Shown here: one piece after another, positions 63,560-64,000 of the stretch
How positions within the stretch are numbered: the first letter of the stretch is position 1
Layout: each line of letters begins with the position of its first letter
Source of the DNA: Phytoseiulus persimilis
Lineage: Eukaryota > Arthropoda > Arachnida > Mesostigmata > Phytoseiidae
Direction: 5' to 3'
DNA: 64,000 nt
Assembly: GCA_037576195.1 (NCBI GenBank)
Contig: CM075101.1
Coordinates: 28,830,001 to 28,894,000, forward strand
The notes under the pieces: generated by a model
Told to the model about the DNA's origin: nothing
The model's database searches: none
Seen by the model: only the letters and a program-made list of their open reading frames with translations
Made by a program: the position numbers and the translations under genes

Positions 63560-64000
63560 AAAAACAAAGTGTGGGGCCCCCTCGAGAGGTGAAGTGAAGT
63601 GAGGTGAGCCTTCGTGAGCTCCCTCCGAGATGATCTAATATTTTCTCTCTTTACCGACCGAAGAAGTATCGCCGCCTCTCACACTTTCCTCGGATCAATA
63701 GCTCGTTTTGTAGCCGTTCCTTCGGCGGTGCCGAAGCGGCGAAAACAAGGTATTCGAGCAATGTTATCACACCGTTTACCACATACACCATGTTGCTCAC
63801 CACGAGCACCGTCGCGTTACCCGGAACAGACTGTAGAAGCGGCTTGCATGGGGGACTTGCGCCCTGCCGCGTGTAATGGAGCTTCGGCCGCTCTCAGCCG
63901 GTGAGATGAGATGGATGGAGAGGTCCTCCGTATTTACCCAACAGTCCTCGGTAGGAAATCGTAACCATTCAGTGTTCTCCCGAAGGCATGCACACCTGCA
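63560..64000. other. Right edge, no gene seen
   Basis: A 96-codon plus-strand frame (63614-63904) has no domain. Nothing else could be supported. Confidence 0.4.

Overview
This is animal nuclear DNA, most likely arthropod. Two proteins can be named with confidence: a forkhead transcription factor of the FoxB class, cut by the left edge, and the p34 subunit of TFIIH, complete near the right edge. Good GT-AG splice signals, AATAAA signals right behind stop codons, MITEs and long non-coding stretches with microsatellites fit a metazoan genome with roughly balanced base composition. Some chelicerates (for example predatory mites) have such composition, but that narrower placement is only a guess.

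Layout. Bases 1-908 hold the 3' part of FoxB, with half of the DNA-binding domain and an eh1-type repressor motif. About 36 kb follow without a gene I can name. Such gene-poor DNA is common beside developmental regulators and may carry enhancers. It also holds several weakly supported exons, of which 11875-12089 (minus) and 31692-31840 (plus) have good signals at both ends. At 36699-37159 lies a clean non-autonomous hAT element (MITE) with an exact 8-bp target duplication. 144 bp after it, a coiled-coil protein gene of unknown family starts (37303-37836); its stop codon lies inside its own AATAAA. A second mostly unexplained stretch follows. It contains a foldback element flanked by TA (47619-48169), a candidate terminal exon (48900-49164) and a candidate two- or three-exon gene for a small acidic protein (54486-55108).

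The right end is denser. Two minus-strand open frames (60677-61078 and 61135-61458) lie head-to-head with the intron-free TFIIH p34 gene (61522-62412), which has three AATAAA hexamers directly after its stop. A Thr-rich minus-strand terminal exon is possible at 63336-63542.

The genes do not form a pathway: FoxB is a developmental regulator, TFIIH p34 a housekeeping factor of transcription and DNA repair. I saw no CRISPR array, rRNA or convincing tRNA, and no virus-derived element I would stand behind. Most other open frames look like chance frames. I found no clear new biological system; the best-supported new observations are the two MITEs, the unplaced coiled-coil gene and the candidate spliced acidic protein.
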